Shown here: piece after piece, positions 22,616-34,960 of the stretch
How the letters are laid out: each line of letters begins with the position of its first letter
Numbering within the stretch: the stretch's first letter is position 1
Assembly (NCBI GenBank): GCA_021234535.1
Contig: CM037836.1
Location: 15,917,111 to 15,981,110 of the forward strand
Direction of reading: 5' to 3'
Length of the DNA: 64,000 nucleotides
DNA from: Stichopus chloronotus
Taxonomy: Eukaryota > Echinodermata > Holothuroidea > Aspidochirotida > Stichopodidae
Notes under the pieces: generated by a model
What the model was told of the DNA's origin: nothing
Database searches by the model: none
The model's input: only the letters and a program-made list of their open reading frames with translations
Translations under genes and position numbers: made by a program

Positions 22616-24190
22616 TGATATGAAGCCAAGAAAGTCAAAAGGCATTGTGCTTTCGATGATTCAATTACCAGCATTTTAGATCTGGCATATTGCATAAGGT
22701 GAGGATACATAGACCCAAAATGACCCCCACCAACAGTGGCGGCGCTATGGGGGGGGGGGCATTTGCCCCTCCAGATTGTTTCCTTGCCCCCCCCCCCCCC
22801 AGTTGCCCCCCTCCAGTTGCTCTCACCCTTGCCAATCAGATCTTGTACTCATCCAAAATTAATTTAATCACAAAACTATGTATTGGCATTGGACTGAATA
22901 AGAACAGCTTCCGGGGAACCATGATTGATAAATGCCTAATTTATGTTACACAGGCTGCCAGTTTTCATATCATTCCTGTAGCCACTTCAACAGTAGGCCA
23001 GCCTGGTCAGACCAATTTTCTCTGGAATGTTCACCGGCCAGCATAAGGGAAGGGCGGGTAGGTGGTTGTTTTCCTAAATATAGGAATGTCGTTGTTTTCC
23101 TTAATATAGGAATGGAATAGAAGTGTATGTAGCCAATGTGTGTGCGTGTGTGTACTTGGTGGTACCGCGTAAATGTGACATGGTACTCCCAAAGAAAAAA
23201 GTTGGGAACTTTGGAGTAGGGTCAACCGAAAAAATAAATAATATAAAAATAAATAATATACCTCTCTTGGGGCTTACTTTTCCACCCAGAGATATGCTAA
23301 AACCTCAGAGCTTCCGGGGACTTCGTCCCCTGGACCCCCACCGGGGCTTTGCCCCTGGACCCCACCCACATGGTCTCACGCTTCTCGCTCGGTATCCCGC
23401 TGCGCATGAAAATCTTTGCCCCCCAACATTTTCCTCTGCCCTCAGTTTGCCCCCCCACGTCTGACATTCTGGCGCCGCCACTGCCCACCAAAAACAATGG
23501 GCTTCTTGCATATCATGATATCACATTGACAAAGTTTTCACAATTTGACCCCTCTTGACCTTAAATGACCTTTGAAGCCCCCCAAAAACGAAGGCCATCT
23601 TGTACTCCATATGGTACTCATATACACACTAAATGTGAGATCCGTCCAAGCTTCCCTGCTTGAAATATCCTGCTTACAAGGTTTTCACAATTTGACCCTG
23701 TTGACCCCACATGACCTTTGGCCCCAACAAAAACAATAGGTTTCTTGTACTCAATAAGATGCACCTACATACCACTTATGAGATCAGTCCAAGCTTTTCT
23801 TCTTGAGATATCGGTTTACAAAGTTTTTACAATTTGACCCCTCTTGACCCCAAATGACCTTTGACCCTCTTGCACTTAATATAAAGTACACCTACAGACC
23901 AAACATAGGATCTATCTCAGCTTCCCTTCTTGAGATATCGTGTTTGCAAGATTTTCACAAGTTGACACCTGTTGACCCCAAATAACCTTTGACCCCTCCA
24001 AAAACAATAGACTTCTTGCATTCAATTAGTTACAACTAAATACCAAATATGAGATGAGTCCATGCTTCCCTTCTTGAGATATCATGTTTACAAGGAAGGC
24101 ATCACAATCACATGCATCACAATCACATGCATACACACGCCAGCATGAATGCAAGAGGTTACGATTATCATCGAAACCAAGAACAAAGGG
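22616..24190 (+). repeat. Repeat family C, copy 3, interrupted by a hAT-type insertion
   Basis: The left segment (22628-22720) matches that of copy 1: AAAGGCATTGTG, TTTCGATGATTCAATTA, TCTGGCATATTGCATA. The array resumes at 23484 with AAACAATGGGCTTCTTGCAT and continues through units with TTTGACC..TTGACC..AATGACCTTTGACC and CTTCTTGAGATAT. It ends in a tandem CATGCATCACAATCA tract (24091-24125) and TCATCGAAACC. Removing 22734-23491 restores a continuous unit. Confidence 0.8.
22734..23483. mobile_element. hAT-superfamily non-autonomous DNA transposon, 750 bp
   Basis: The ends CAGTGGCGGCGC and GCGCCGCCACTG are perfect 12 bp inverted repeats. They are flanked by an exact 8 bp direct duplication, CCCACCAA (22726-22733 and 23484-23491). 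An 8 bp target duplication with CAG..CTG-type ends is the signature of hAT elements. The interior has G/C-runs next to both ends, a GT-rich tract (23136-23156), a doubled TTTTCCT.AATATAGGAATG motif (23068-23115) and a GGGGACTTCGTCCCC-type stem (23316-23330). No transposase frame was seen, so it must have been moved in trans. Confidence 0.9.
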
Positions 24191-24508
24191 GAAACAAAGA
24201 AATTCTATGAAATGTCTAGGGCATGCACTCAGTTTTCTTCAGATTTGTTTGTACAATCTTGTCAGAGCTTTCCTTGCAGTGTATGTCAGCAGGATGTAAA
24301 CTTTTAATCATTCACCTAGTGAAGTTACTGCCTCAATAAATGGCAGGATTCTTTAATTTCACCCCATCCCACCCCCACAACTGACAAGCAAACCTATTCT
24401 AGGCCTTTAAAAAAGTTACAAGATAGCTGTCATGAAAATGCATTACAAACTGAACATATCGCGATGTATCTTAAAAAATAAGTTTAAGTTTTCTAAAATT
24501 TCAAACAG

Positions 24509-24674
24509 GAACCATTTTATTTCCTTAGTTGAAAATATCATTGTTGATAACATTTTGGGTGAAAAAGGTGAAGTGGGGCTGGAGGGACAGGATGAAAGTC
24601 TGCCAAAATTGAAGGCCACTGACACAGAAGCACATAAAAATAACTATCAAGAGGAAAGATTGATATATCAATAA
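24509..24674 (+). CDS. Candidate terminal exon, unidentified protein
   Basis: This follows a good acceptor (TTTTCTAAAATTTCAAACAG). One frame, entered in phase 2, stays open for 54 codons (NHFISLVENIIVDNIL, then a Glu/Lys-rich tail) to TAA at 24672-24674. An AATAAA overlaps the stop. An internal AAAG|GTGAAG could instead be a donor. I do not recognise the product, and chance is a real alternative. Confidence 0.2.
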
Positions 24675-27600
24675 ATCTATTTTAGGACTTCCACTCTTAC
24701 AACATAAATGTATAAAATTAAAATGAAATGATGAAAATGTAAACATTGATACGTGCATTGGCAGTTGTTATGACTTTTTCATAATTGGTTTGCACCCTTA
24801 GAGCTCTTTGCGGTGATCAAGAACAACCCTTGTTATATACCTCCACCATTTTGGATCTTCTCAAGAAAAAAAATATATAAGAAAATCTATCAACACAACG
24901 TAATGTCTAATACTTTCTTCGATACATGAAAGAGATACTTTTGTCAGCTTTCATTCTCTCACCCCTATTTACACTGGAGACAGTCACATCCTACACTTAT
25001 TCTTACTTGTACCACACTTCTGAGGACAATAATCTTATGAGTTGATTGAGCTATAAATGACAGTGAACCCTTCTTTAGGGGTAATCAGGAATGTGCAGAT
25101 CTCACAGTACCTCTCTTTACCAATATGAACCTCATTTATGGTAACAAAAATTGTGACATGTTTCCTCTGCAAAATGAGAGTTTTTACTGCTCATCGTTTT
25201 AAATACCTGGAAATTTCGATCAGTGCCAAATCACGAAATGCAGTTTCAATTTGTCAGTATGTTCTGAGACAGTGCCCATTGCAGGTGGGTTCGTGTTGGG
25301 CAAAAGTTTTAACAATAATGATATACCTTGGTGTCGAACTTTTAATTGCACCCACATCAGGGGGTCATTTGGTCACAAACTTGTAAAAAAAAAAAAAATC
25401 CATTGCGGAGGAACACAGCATGAGAGAAGTCAATGTGGTGACATGCACATGACTTTGGGAAGTGGGCAGACAGACTGCTGTTTTCACGTCCAACTATGAA
25501 AGGAGGGATATCCAGTGCTAGGACCGGTGTTATCGCTCCTTCTGATGTGACGCTGCTGTCACATTTAGCTGTGACCTCTATTGGTCACGGCTGTGACCTC
25601 TATCGACCTGGCTTAATTTCACTACACACTTTACATGGATCACATAGTCATTCGACCAGACAGTCACAGTGTAAAGAAACTTTTGAAACATGACACAAAA
25701 TTTACTCCCTGCTTGTAAATTAAAAAAAAAAAAAAATATGGGTTAGATCTGATACAGATTAGAAATCTCTGACAAGCTTTACAAAAGCTGCAAATTCTTG
25801 TGACACAAAGAATGCTGCAAGTTGGTTACATAACACAAAATCCAAAACTCTTTCTAACTGGCCTGCTCCATTATCAATGCAGAATCCAAAAAGTATTTTT
25901 TGAATTGTCTGTGATATTAGTAACATATAATCTCAATTTCTTTCTAATTAGCCAGTGATATCAACACAGAATCCAGGAATTCCTCTGCTTAGCCGTGTAC
26001 ATGCGTTGTTGCCTCCCCCAGTTAAAGGTCACGGAGGTAATCACTAAAAACAATATGAAACTATTCTTTCATTCATTGACCACAATGAAATAATTACTTC
26101 ATATCGCATGATACTAGACATCTCAATTTTAGTTATTGCTTTCGTACGTTCGACAAATTTCCTGTTTATGCTATTGATCTGACTGCTTGAACCACATGTT
26201 TCTATAAATAAGCCTGCACCGCTTCCCATGCACGTTGTTCAAGTTTGGTGATAGTCCTGGCACCTGTGATGCCCAAACACTACACAGGATGACTACCAAA
26301 TTTTGTCACAGGGTTGTCACTCAGATAACAAAATCTGGTTCTTGCTTGAATCAAATTGAAGAATTTACTAATGACATCTGCATTACCATGAAAAGTGGTA
26401 ATGAATTTGCGGAGAGCACCACTTAAGTGTGTTTATGGTGAGGCAACCTAGAAATCAGCCACGACACAATGTCTGGCAGGACTACAAAATTTTAAAAAGG
26501 ACGGCCTGCCTTCACACCTAAGTTGTTCCTTGGACTACCGTGTAACATTGCTAAGATTTAAAACACTGCCATACATGTCCGGTTTCATCTGAAGTCTGGA
26601 AGAGCAAAGAGCGTATAGTCACAGGTTGGCTTTGTTAATAGCTCAGAAACACCAAACTGTTATTCATCAATGATTAATCTGAAACATTTAAAATTTGGTG
26701 ACTCATTGATTACGATCATTGTAACATCTGGGACGTATGCAATAGGCAATTATCATCAGTAATCACACACGCTGGATTGGTTCCACAAAGACTTGAAATA
26801 CTATGCAATATCTGTAATTATTTGCTGAGGACATGACCTTTTGTCTCCGAATATAGTTGAATTAAAAAGCCTAGCTCTTTTCATAAACCATTTAAGAATC
26901 CGCGTTAAAACACATTTCAAGCCTCGTGAACACTGTGCGACATGAGCTAATATCCCCGATGAACTTACCACAAAACTAGTTACAGGTATATGAAGTCCAA
27001 GGGATTGAAAACGAAAGACGTTACGCAGAGGAGAATCTTACAAGTATCTGCTCCTTTTAACAATCTCAAGTTTATTTACTGCAGCTGGACATGGGCCAGT
27101 GCACACTGTGCGGCATTGCTACAGCTTGTCAAGTCATGGCACTTATGATTGCTTCGCAACCTTGATATTAAACAAGAGGATGGATGCTCTTTAAAGAGTA
27201 CCATGCATCAAGTTGATAAACGAACATCTCAATGTAAGTCACTTCACGGTCGTTATGGTTACACAGTCTAATGATTTCATGATTCAACCGTATCATTGCA
27301 GTAAAGAATGCAATGACATCTTGAAGGGAAATCTGCACTCATAAAAGACTTACAACTCTGTCTGGAGATACCGTGACAGTGGGGCAAATTCGTTCTTTGT
27401 ACATTAGGGTCATTATCAATTGTCATTAGGGTGAAGCAATACCATCACCACAGATTGCAGCCCTCAGTGGTGCAGTTACAGTACCTTACGCTACGTCTCG
27501 CAACGACGTACTCATTCTTGTGCTTTAAAAATCCATAAAGCATTTATTAAGACACATATTTTTTAGTGTTCTTGAAGCCATTTGTATTTCTATGCAATTG

Positions 27601-28870
27601 CATCCATGCTGCGCATACTTATGTTGTCTTCGGACAAAGTCCATGATTATAGAAAGGGCGTGTAATTCCCCATTTGCAGTATGGAATCTACAAAATACAA
27701 TCCAACATTATCTACTGAAGGGGTCAATCTAACTTGTTTTGCTCTGCCAATCTGATCTTTTCACCACATTAACGGTCAATATCCATCCTATCCGATAGTT
27801 TGGCTATCAAGTGTGTCCTCTCCTGAAAAATTGTCATTTTATGTCTGATACAGTCTCTGGAGTGCATGATTCATGATTCCAAAATCATCACAGATTTTAC
27901 AGGTATATTTTTACCTTTCAGAAAATTGCCATCATGGGGCATTTCTCACTTCCTGTCCTAGTTGCAGACTGATACATCCCCCCCAGTGTAAATATATTTT
28001 CAGGTTGTTGAACATCGGCTAACATTGCCATCTAAATTTCACGGATTCAATGTTCTACCAAAGGTGGTGAACGTTGGCCCAAATCTGATGCCCGATCTAT
28101 ATCCACTGAACCCTTATGTAGTGTATTATTAGTATACGACCCATGTTTTATGCTGCGATAACAGTATAACAAACCCACTATTAGCGAACATGCATACCAC
28201 ATAATTCCCTCCGCTACATATAACCAACTTTACCTGATGTGAGTTTGACATACGGTACAACAGCACTGGAGTAAAGAAAATGATCAATAACTTGTCAGAT
28301 TGATAAAAAGTCTTTGGTTGGAAGTAATTAATGGTTATGTAACATTATTAGTCCATAAAGCTACTTGCAATAACCCTACACAATATACTACCACTTTCCC
28401 TGTGTAAACTTTAAAACAATCTGTTTAAACATTTGTAAGTACAAAATTATGTAAAATATAAAAAACAAATGTGTGCAAATGTAAAAAAAAAAGAGGCAAA
28501 AAGCACCATTTTTCTTGCAATTGAGATATCATAGGCCTTAATATGCTGACTTTTTCAACTTCAAGACCAATTTACCTGGCATTAAACTTATGATAACTAA
28601 TAACATCAGGCCTATTGAAACACACAATGCATGACAAAAGTACCATAGCACAGGAGACAAATGAGAGGTGTTATATAACCGTCATCTGATCTACTGCCAC
28701 CTCCTCATGAACAAACTTTTTTTGCACTTCACAATATCCTTCTAGTAATTTGTAAATCTCAGCTACCCTGTATAAAAAACTTTCATTTAAAGTAACCTAA
28801 AAATTCACATAAATGAAAGAAAGAATTAAAGCAGTTTACAAAAGAGGCAAGCATGAAGCTGAGCTGACAG
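24675..28870. other. No supported gene
   Basis: This is AT-rich sequence with A-runs (25384, 25718). The open frames at 25138-25693 and 26235-26426 have no paired splice signals or recognisable motifs. Confidence 0.5.
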
Positions 28871-29024
28871 GGCAACTTTTATGACAGTCATCCCAACAGG
28901 CAAACCTGTGACAGTCATTCTAACAGGAGAACTGCTGTGACCATCAGTCTAAACATAGCAACTTTTGTGACAGTCATTCCAGTGGTGAAATTTTGTGACA
29001 GTCTTTCTAACATGGGAACTTTTG
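28871..29024 (+). repeat. Minisatellite of about 28-30 bp units
   Basis: About five to six diverged units follow the pattern GGCAACTTTTGTGACAGTCA followed by TTCTAACA. They are recognisable by repeated TGACAGTC at about 28882, 28910, 28969 and 28996. Confidence 0.75.
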
Positions 29025-29720
29025 CCCCTGAGTCTCTGGACTGTAAGCAAAACCTTGCTGGGTAGGCACACTCCAAGACATATTGTAGAAACAGCTATCT
29101 CTACTACTTTGTGTGATGAAGTTACATGACACCAGAGTGCCATGAATGTTGCTTGTTGAGGTACAACACTTTCATTGTGTTCACGTACGACGTGCTCCCT
29201 CCAAAAATCTGTGAGCAGGCTATTTGCGATGGATGTACATGGTAACCCCAATCAGTACATGACAGCAATGCACAACACACACGACTGTATAGCAGCACAG
29301 TACTATGGTGATGCTAATCATGTTTATCCAGGTGCCTATTGCTGTCAAGTTTATGGGAGTTTTGGCGTCCTCTTCCACTAGGAATCCAACTGACAATGAA
29401 GTCACTTGGTTCTTTGTGATGGATTTCCAACTCTTTGAGGGGTAAACATAGTTCTTAAGATGCAACATGCTAAACATGTTAACAATTCCTCTCACTTAGC
29501 AAAAACATCATGACAGAACCAGCGAATAAACACAAGCAGCTACCCATGTATAACTGGACACCGAAGATAACAAAAACAAAAAATTGACCTTTTTTTTCAC
29601 AAGAATTATGCTTGGTACCCTAACGGGTAATGCTGTGATGGACATATACTCAGCTGACTGTAAAGCATTGAGGCACTTGGCAAAATTAATCAGCATAGCA
29701 GTGTTTCCTACAGATAGTTT

Positions 29721-29991
29721 CCCCAAAACTTACTGGTTTGGGAATTCGCTAGAGACGTACTCACCTCATATAACCTATCCATTACTGTATTGACCATGGT
29801 CTAGCATCTGGCAATTTGTGTGTGTGTGTGTGTATCTGGTCACCGCCCTTCCGTAATTGCCAGCCTTTTGGTCTGCCAGTGAAGTTTTTGCACTGCATTT
29901 GCATCTGCGAAATTCTGCTGCCATCGTCAAGACCATGGTCAATACGGTAATGCATAGGTTATATGAGGTGCGGGAGTACACACTGTGAATT
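29721..29991 (+). repeat. Repeat family A, fold-back copy 1
   Basis: This starts with the hairpin CCCAAA-ACTTACTGG-TTTGGG and runs through GACGTACTCACCTCATATAA and CATGGTCTAGCATCTGG, a (GT)n tract and GGTCACCGCCCTTCCG. It ends with the inverted partner (ACCATGGTCAATACGG ... GGTTATATGAGGTG) at about 29930-29970. Other copies are at 43849, 50518, 61051 and 61360. Confidence 0.8.
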
Positions 29992-31353
29992 ACCAGTTGC
30001 TCTCCCATAACCCCATTTTGCCATAAAGGTAAATTTTAACAAACAGCTGCCTGTTTGGCGGTACATTCACTATTTTTACTTTTGTAGGTACGCCATGATG
30101 ATGATACTATACCGTCCCACGTTGACACCCGTCATTGTCGCACTCACTGACGACCTTCACCCATCCGAATTTGACAAAATTTAAAGCACAGTCCCTTCTG
30201 CCCTTCACAATGCACACATACAATGCAACAATGTGTAATAGATTCTTAATTTGGCGTGAATGTTAATGGTATTCCCTTAAAATGTCGATAAGCGACAAAG
30301 AAACAGGAATGGTGAGACACAACTGGAAATGAAGGCCAATATATGCTTGCAAGATGAACAGGTGGGCAATGAGCCACAATCACATGCATGCCGTTGCATA
30401 TCTTTAATAGTAAGGAAGTACAATCGTGCAGAAGACTTCATTGGGGTTCCTAAGTGCAAGCCACGTAATAGAGCCTTAATGACTGGATATTACCTTGATG
30501 AAAGTAGGGTAATTATCACACCACAAAACCTGATTTGTTAATTTAACGACAGAAGTGCAGTACATTCTAGCTAGTCAATTTAGCAGAAAAAAATCGGAGG
30601 AGCGGGTGGGGGGTTACAGCTGTAATCAAAGGATCATGACGACGACTTACAATAATTCACTAAAATATGAGCAATACCACAATTCATTTACGGTGGATGT
30701 ACTTCATAGGGAGGGTTGGGGGGCAGGTCATATTGTGGTATTTTCTTAAGTAGCAGTAGTCCCTCCTTGAAGTTCCCCTAGTTGTTCAGTAAATAGATGT
30801 TTACTTCGCACAAAAGGGTACAATTATTGTTTTGAGAGAAATCGCTGTGACTTAACGTACGTCTCAGACAACATTTTACATTATAATGTTATTCCTATCG
30901 TAATCTCCCATCGCTCCATCTCAGGGAAATTGTAGACTGCCACTTCAATTACTAACGCTAACAGCGACATCATCTCTGCGCAATATGTCAATCAGGGTGC
31001 CATACAACAACCAAATGTATCGTAGGGGAAGGCCTAAATATACAACATGAACATTGCGATTACATGGCGAGTGGAAAAAAGGAAAGAGGTCATTGTGAAT
31101 ATCAAATTTCTCACAAATTCCCCAGAGTGAGACTTCTGTTGCTCTGCTTCCTGCCCCCAGAGTCATTCTGGCTAATTGTGAGACAAGCAGACCAAAGAAA
31201 AACCCACACACTGACAAAAACCAGGAATTCAAAAAAAAAAAAGAAAAAAAAAGGCAAAAATGAAACCTTCTAATTACTGGAGCCAGTTATACCAAGCCAC
31301 TGTGACCTAAAGTAATCTCCGATACTAATTTCATTTTCTTCTCTGACCTGAAG

Positions 31354-31585
31354 GACTTTCAATTTACCCAAATGGCTATCCACCGAGCAATCAGATGCGG
31401 GGCTTTCCGGACCGCCTGACGGAACGACGGACTCGAAAACAGCTCGAAAACAGCTGTCAGACGTGGTCGACTTCACGCATGGTGAGGAGGTTATTGTTGT
31501 TACTGACTGTGCCTCTAAGCAAGATGTTCTGGCACTTCCTGATGAAATAAATCTCGATAGCAGCAATGCCAAACTGCAAAAATAA
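31354..31585 (+). CDS. Candidate terminal exon, unidentified acidic protein
   Basis: This lies after the acceptor TTTTCTTCTCTGACCTGAAG (AG at 31352-31353). One frame (phase 2 in) is open for 76 codons to TAA (31583-31585), and an in-frame TGA lies just upstream of the acceptor. The translation includes GPPDGTTDSKTARKQLSDVV and GEEVIVVTDCASKQDVLALP, which look like normal coding sequence. AATAAA follows at 31733. The opposite strand also has an open frame with acceptor- and donor-like signals, so the strand is uncertain. CATG|GTGAGG near 31479 could be an internal donor. No family was recognised. Confidence 0.35.
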
Positions 31586-32308
31586 CTACACTGAGGGGGA
31601 AGGGTGTTTGTTTTTCAAAAGACAAAAATGTTTTCTTTCAAACCGAGAGAAAAAAAAAAGTATCACAAAAATAGAGAGGGTAATGCTTCCTTTCCATTGA
31701 AGAGAACCTTGACTTACATTCACATTTATACAAATAAACACTTTGTTTTGAGAAACTTTCTGATTCTGACCCTTGACATCTTTGCCAGAGAGAATTAAAA
31801 GAGTAAACGAGGAAGTGAACCAATCCAGGGATTTGAGAAACTTATCAGTTCAGAGCAATCCATAATTTCAAGAATAACAAAAATCATTTAAAATTCTTGG
31901 AATGCTCTCGTCACACTAAAGGTTAGTTGGGTGCTATGAATCTCTCTATAAACGTCTATTTCTCATCGAATTCATCATCAAAACCTTTGAATACTGGTTT
32001 TGGAGTGGGTTTAGTCTTAAGTGCTTCGCATGTGCTTCAAAATTGGGCAAACATACATTCGATGGTCAATTTCATAAATTAACACCAGTTTGCACCGAGA
32101 ACGCAATTTGCCATTGATAGACAGTGATTTAAGCTCTGTTCTGGAGCTTGTAGACCTGTTCCTGAAAAGAAAACGAGTAATGTAGGTAGCACTATGTTTC
32201 CTACAAGGCCCTGGCTGCTTGATATACTACAAGTAGATCTACATAGACATAAGTTAAATCAGCACTAGTTGCAGCTACCTATTTCCAATCTATACTGCTT
32301 TTTCACAG

Positions 32309-32371
32309 AGCTCGGATGAAGCTTGCGATTCCCGTCTGAAGCGAACGACTGAGTCCAAAGCGAGACAATGA
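32309..32371 (+). CDS. Candidate short terminal exon
   Basis: The acceptor ATACTGCTTTTTCACAG is followed by 20 open codons and TGA. The product begins SSDEACDSRLKRTTESKARQ and is hydrophilic. The segment has more G and C than its surroundings. It could belong to the same plus-strand gene as 31354-31585, but the phases do not join in a simple way. Confidence 0.2.
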   Translation, partial: SSDEACDSRLKRTTESKARQ

Positions 32372-33604
32372 ATTCATTCCTTGGAGAGCGGAATTTACCC
32401 CAATGTTCGTGCATGCAGCCAAAATTCTGTTTTGACACAAGCATGAAGTTACTGATGCTTAAATTTCAAGTGCACTTAAGGTATTTTCAAGGGTCCTTTA
32501 TGATGCCACGTCAAAGTTCAAATGAGAAAAGAAAAAATAAAAAGCCAATAGTTTTGAATTTAAACACACCGAAGATTGCCATCGAAAGATGAACTACTCT
32601 GGAACAGAATCAATTCCGTTCATGAGATGTATCTTGCATAATTATGACTGCAGCTCAACCTATCATCCCTAAATTCCCCTTACAAGCAGCATTAAGGCGG
32701 AAAAAAAAGGGGGAAAAAAAAGAAGAAAGAAACATCTATCATAGCTAAAATGTAGTCTCATGGAATAAATAATTCTTCTGGATGAGTTTTGGTACAATTT
32801 AAAGCAACTCAACTTGTTTTCAAAAGGATAGCAATCATCACACTCCACACTTATTTCATCATCTTGGCCTGATGTTAAAGGGGCTCATTGAGTTGATATC
32901 AGTAAAGATTGTGGTGATTTTGAAGTATACGAACACACGACAATACTCACAATTAGCATAATTAATCAAGTTTCACATCCAATAGTTATATGAAAACTGT
33001 CAATTTTTTCAAATTTTTGACTGTTACTTGCTCTGATTGTGTGCATGTGAATGTACTAATGTGAAAATGTCTGGTTACAAAGTTTCAAAAACTAAATTTA
33101 ATCGTTGGTTACTCACTCATTAATGTTCCAACGTATGTAAAACTTTGGGATCCTTTTAGTTTGACTGTTTGTCATTAGTATGTGAAGGAAACTTGACCGG
33201 TTTAGAAAAATTGAGTGAATTTCACAAAACAACTCAATGAGCCTCTTTAAATACCCCCCCTCCCGGGATGACATCATGCCCTTGTTCCAACACAGCTATC
33301 CACCGTTCCTGCTCCCTCAGGTCACGGACTTAATATCTTTCAGATTGGTATTATGTTCTCTTCTTCTTTTGGGTTTTTTTTTTTTTTTTCTTGAACAGTT
33401 CAAGACAGCTTGCAGCTGGGCAGGTATGAACAAAAACATGTTTGGTAAATAATAAAATCCTTTGGCAGTGTCTGCCTCTGATCCTGGATTATGATCATTT
33501 GGTTCTCGCTGGCGGAGGATGCTAGGGGGTGGGAACTATCACACTGGACTGGAAACCCAAACAAACAACAGACTAGACTGATCATCATGGTCATGCAATA
33601 ACTG

Positions 33605-34325
33605 ACTGACTGAATGAGAGACTAACCTGAGAGAGACTGAGAAACTGACTGACTGAGAAACGGATTGACTGAGAGACTGACTGACTGACTGAGAAACTGA
33701 CTGACTGAGAAACGGATTGACTGAGAGACTGACTGACTGAGAGACTGATTGACCAAGAGACTGACTGAATAAGAGACTACCTGAGAGACTGACTGATAGC
33801 TGACTGATAGGCTGAAGTCACTGAGAGACTGACTGACTGAGAAACTGACTGACTGAGAGACTGACTGACTGACTGAGAGACTGACTGACTGACTGAGAAA
33901 CTGACTGACTGAGAAACGGATTGACTGAGAGACTGACTGACTGAGAGACTGATTGACCAAGAGACTGACTGAATAAGAGACTATCTGAGAGACTGACTGA
34001 TAGGCTGAAGTCACTGAGAGACTGACTGACTGAGAAACTGACAGACTGAGAGACTGACTGACTAAAAACTGATTGACTGAGAAATGGATTGACTAAGAGA
34101 CTGACTCACTGAGAAACTGACTGACTGAGAGACTGACTGACTGAGAAACTGACTCACTGAGAAACTGATTGACTGAGAAACGGATTGACTGAGAGACTAA
34201 CTGAGAAACTGACTGACTGAGAGACTGACTGACTGAGAAACTGATTGACTGACAGACTGACTGAATGAGAGACTGATTGACTGACAGACTGACTGAGAGA
34301 CTACTTGAGAGACAGATTGATAACT
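33605..34325 (+). repeat. GACT/GAGA-based satellite, about 720 bp
   Basis: The tract is built from CTGA tetramers. Higher-order units read GACTGACTGACTGAGA followed by AACTGACTGACTGAGA or AACGGATTGACTGAGAGA. Within it a longer block (about 33780-33825 versus 33975-34020, with GATAGGCTGAAGTCACTGAG) is itself repeated. The Ser/Val/Gln-rich minus frame at 33622-34014 is a translation artefact. Confidence 0.95.
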
Positions 34326-34439
34326 GAAGGGAGCAAAGCCATCTTATTTACTAGAGTTTAAAAAAAGAAGAGTACATAATGGGAAGTTTCATCAGAAGTA
34401 ATATCACATGGCAGCAAGTAAACAGAATATTAGACACAC

Positions 34440-34960
34440 AGGGAGGTACCCAATCTAATCTTTTACAAGATGCCCAAATTGCACTGCAACTACATGAATG
34501 TCTTTAACCTTTGTTTCGACTGTTCTGGACACTGAGTGAACCAAGCTGTAAATTACAGGGAGGGGCCGGGGACATGCCCTGGGACTCTGAGGTACCAAAT
34601 GCAACACAAAACGAAAACCAACGTCGCAATGACCAAACTGCAGACCGGAAGGAAAGCCGGCATGAGCGGCAAAGCTGCAAAGACACCTGCGGCAATTTTC
34701 TATCGGAGAGTTGGGTAGCTGCTCATTACCACAACTTTGCGAAGCATATCGAGTCCCACGATGGGACATTAAGTTACAGTTACGAACGCTGCTGAATATT
34801 TTCTGCCAGATACTTGGCCAATCCATGCGTTCATCAGTCATGACGACAAACGATGCATCGATATCCTATAAGGAATGTGGCTGCAAAGAGTGAGTTTCAT
34901 CTGCAGCCTGCATTACGAGACGATCATACCGCATCGATATAGAGAGTGGCAGGGTTTATT
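34440..34960. other. GC-richer exon-like island, strand unresolved
   Basis: The base composition and CpG content rise here. The minus strand has a 128-codon ATG frame (34455-34841) with no recognised domain. The plus strand has a strong donor-like AAAGA|GTGAGT at about 34890. It could be a 5' exon or a CpG-containing promoter. No protein family was recognised in any frame. Confidence 0.25.

Noticed and set aside
22690..23558. Several frames of 60-118 codons
   Set aside because: They lie inside the non-autonomous hAT element and consist of homopolymer and GC-stem translations; no transposase motif is present.
30329..30541. Plus-strand frame ending near a GTAATT donor
   Set aside because: The upstream sequence lacks a pyrimidine tract before the AG and no family was recognised.
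33622..34014. 130-residue Ser/Val/Gln-rich open frame
   Set aside because: It is the translation of a tetramer satellite; all frames of such a tract stay open.
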